DNA of 64,000 nt from Microbacterium galbinum (lineage in GTDB: Bacteria; Actinomycetota; Actinomycetes; Actinomycetales; Microbacteriaceae), in NCBI RefSeq assembly GCF_023091225.1, contig NZ_JAHWXM010000002.1:434001-498000 (forward strand). The letters run 5' to 3'. Made by a program: the position numbers and the translations under genes. Under the pieces are notes generated by a model. That model did not search any database. It was not told the origin of the DNA and was given only the letters and a program-made list of their open reading frames with translations. Numbering within the stretch: position 1 is the first letter of the stretch; each line of letters opens with the position of its first letter. This document shows, piece after piece, positions 63,478 to 64,000 of the stretch.

Positions 63478-64000
63478 GCGGGAACGCGGCGCAGCTTCGC
63501 CATGGGGGCGAGCTCGCTGTCGAAGACGCGCTTGACGCCGTCGCCGAGGGCCTTCTCGATCACGCGGATGTCGCGGACGAGGTGCTCGAGGCCGGTCGGC
63601 TCGAGGGAGGCCGCGTGGTCGGAACCCCACATCGTGCGGTCGAGGGTGATGTGGCGCTCGACGGCGACGGCCCCGATCGCGACGGCGGCGAGCGAGATCT
63701 GCAGGCCGCGCTCGTGGCCGGAGTAGCCGACGGGGATCCCGGCGTAGCGGTCGCGGAGCGTGGCGATCGCCCGCAGGTTCGCCTCCTCGGGCTCGAGCGG
63801 GTACGTGGAGGTGGCGTGCATGAGCACGACGCGGTCGGTGCCGAGCGTGTCGAGCGCGCGATCGATCTGCTCGATCGTCGACATGCCGGTCGAGAGGATG
63901 ACGGGCTTGCCGGTCTCGCGCAGGGCGAGGAGCAGCTCGGTGTCGGTCAGGCTCGCCGAGGCGACCTTGTGCGCGACCACGCCCAGGTCTTCGAGGAAGG
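63474..64000 (-). CDS. NeuB-family nonulosonate synthase, C-terminal part (cut by window edge)
   Basis: The C-terminal 175 residues of a sialic/legionaminic/pseudaminic-acid-type synthase; the start lies beyond base 64000. The TIM barrel shows HKVASASLTDTELLLALRET, VILSTGMSTIEQI, and GYSGHERGLQISLAAVAIGA followed by VERHITLDRTMWGSDHAASL, conserved metal and PEP-binding regions. The chain ends soon after GDGVKRVFDSE and LRR, where other NeuB proteins continue into a SAF antifreeze-like domain. Which nine-carbon sugar is made cannot be told. Overlaps the glycosyltransferase start by four bases. Confidence 0.88.
   Translation of the reverse strand, partial: FLEDLGVVAHKVASASLTDTELLLALRETGKPVILSTGMSTIEQIDRALDTLGTDRVVLMHATSTYPLEPEEANLRAIATLRDRYAGIPVGYSGHERGLQISLAAVAIGAVAVERHITLDRTMWGSDHAASLEPTGLEHLVRDIRVIEKALGDGVKRVFDSELAPMAKLRRVPA

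Overview
The window is high-GC actinobacterial chromosome. The protein sequences, the extended ribosomal protein tails and the many leaderless-type promoters (TANNNT six bases before a start codon) fit Microbacteriaceae, most likely Microbacterium; this genus call is inference from recognised families, not a database match.

Left edge to about 34 kb, nearly all on the minus strand. Reading in the direction of transcription (right to left): the str operon rpsL-rpsG-fusA, then tuf behind its own hairpin; a roughly 10 kb interruption holding one 3063-residue secreted surface protein (20052-29243) and a small MT0933-like antitoxin protein; then the S10-spc-alpha supercluster (rpsJ, rplC, rplD, rplW, rplB, rpsS, rplV, rpsC, rplP, rpmC, rpsQ, rplN, rplX, rplE, rpsH, rplF, rplR, rpsE, rpmD, rplO, secY, adk, map, a DsbA-like protein, infA, rpmJ, rpsM, rpsK, rpoA, rplQ). 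rpsN (S14) and rpsD (S4) are absent from their usual places, and each place holds a strong hairpin. After rplQ come a NaChBac-type sodium channel, a TauE/SafE exporter and two hot-dog (MaoC-type) dehydratase subunits, the second cut by the window edge.

34-48 kb: conserved membrane or hypothetical proteins, yajQ, a GNAT acetyltransferase, a GntR regulator and an alpha/beta hydrolase, then a menaquinone-linked block: an FprA-type ferredoxin-NADP reductase, a polyprenyl diphosphate synthase (side chain), menG, menF and menD, with a DUF402 protein and a PPK2 polyphosphate kinase between them.

48-62 kb: a second DsbA-like thiol oxidoreductase, a membrane-fused glycerophosphodiester phosphodiesterase, a tyrosine phosphatase, a PQQ-type sugar dehydrogenase lipoprotein, a rhomboid-like domain fused to a lysylphosphatidylglycerol-synthase-like domain, an Rv2629-type ribosome hibernation factor, a tandem pair of duplicated small membrane proteins, ArfB, a divergent MFS/TetR efflux pair and another alpha/beta hydrolase.

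62-64 kb: a tRNA-like gene with a CAU anticodon, then a two-gene nonulosonate (sialic-acid-like) unit: a DUF6716-type putative glycosyltransferase and a NeuB-family synthase that appears to lack its C-terminal SAF domain and runs off the window.

The most unusual elements are the giant LAXTG-anchored repeat protein with its own apparently regulated promoter inside the ribosomal region, the rhomboid-LPG synthase fusion, the degenerate CAU tRNA beside the nonulosonate genes, and thirteen genes with precisely spaced leaderless promoter signatures, including one divergent leaderless pair. No CRISPR array, rRNA operon, insertion sequence or prophage was seen.
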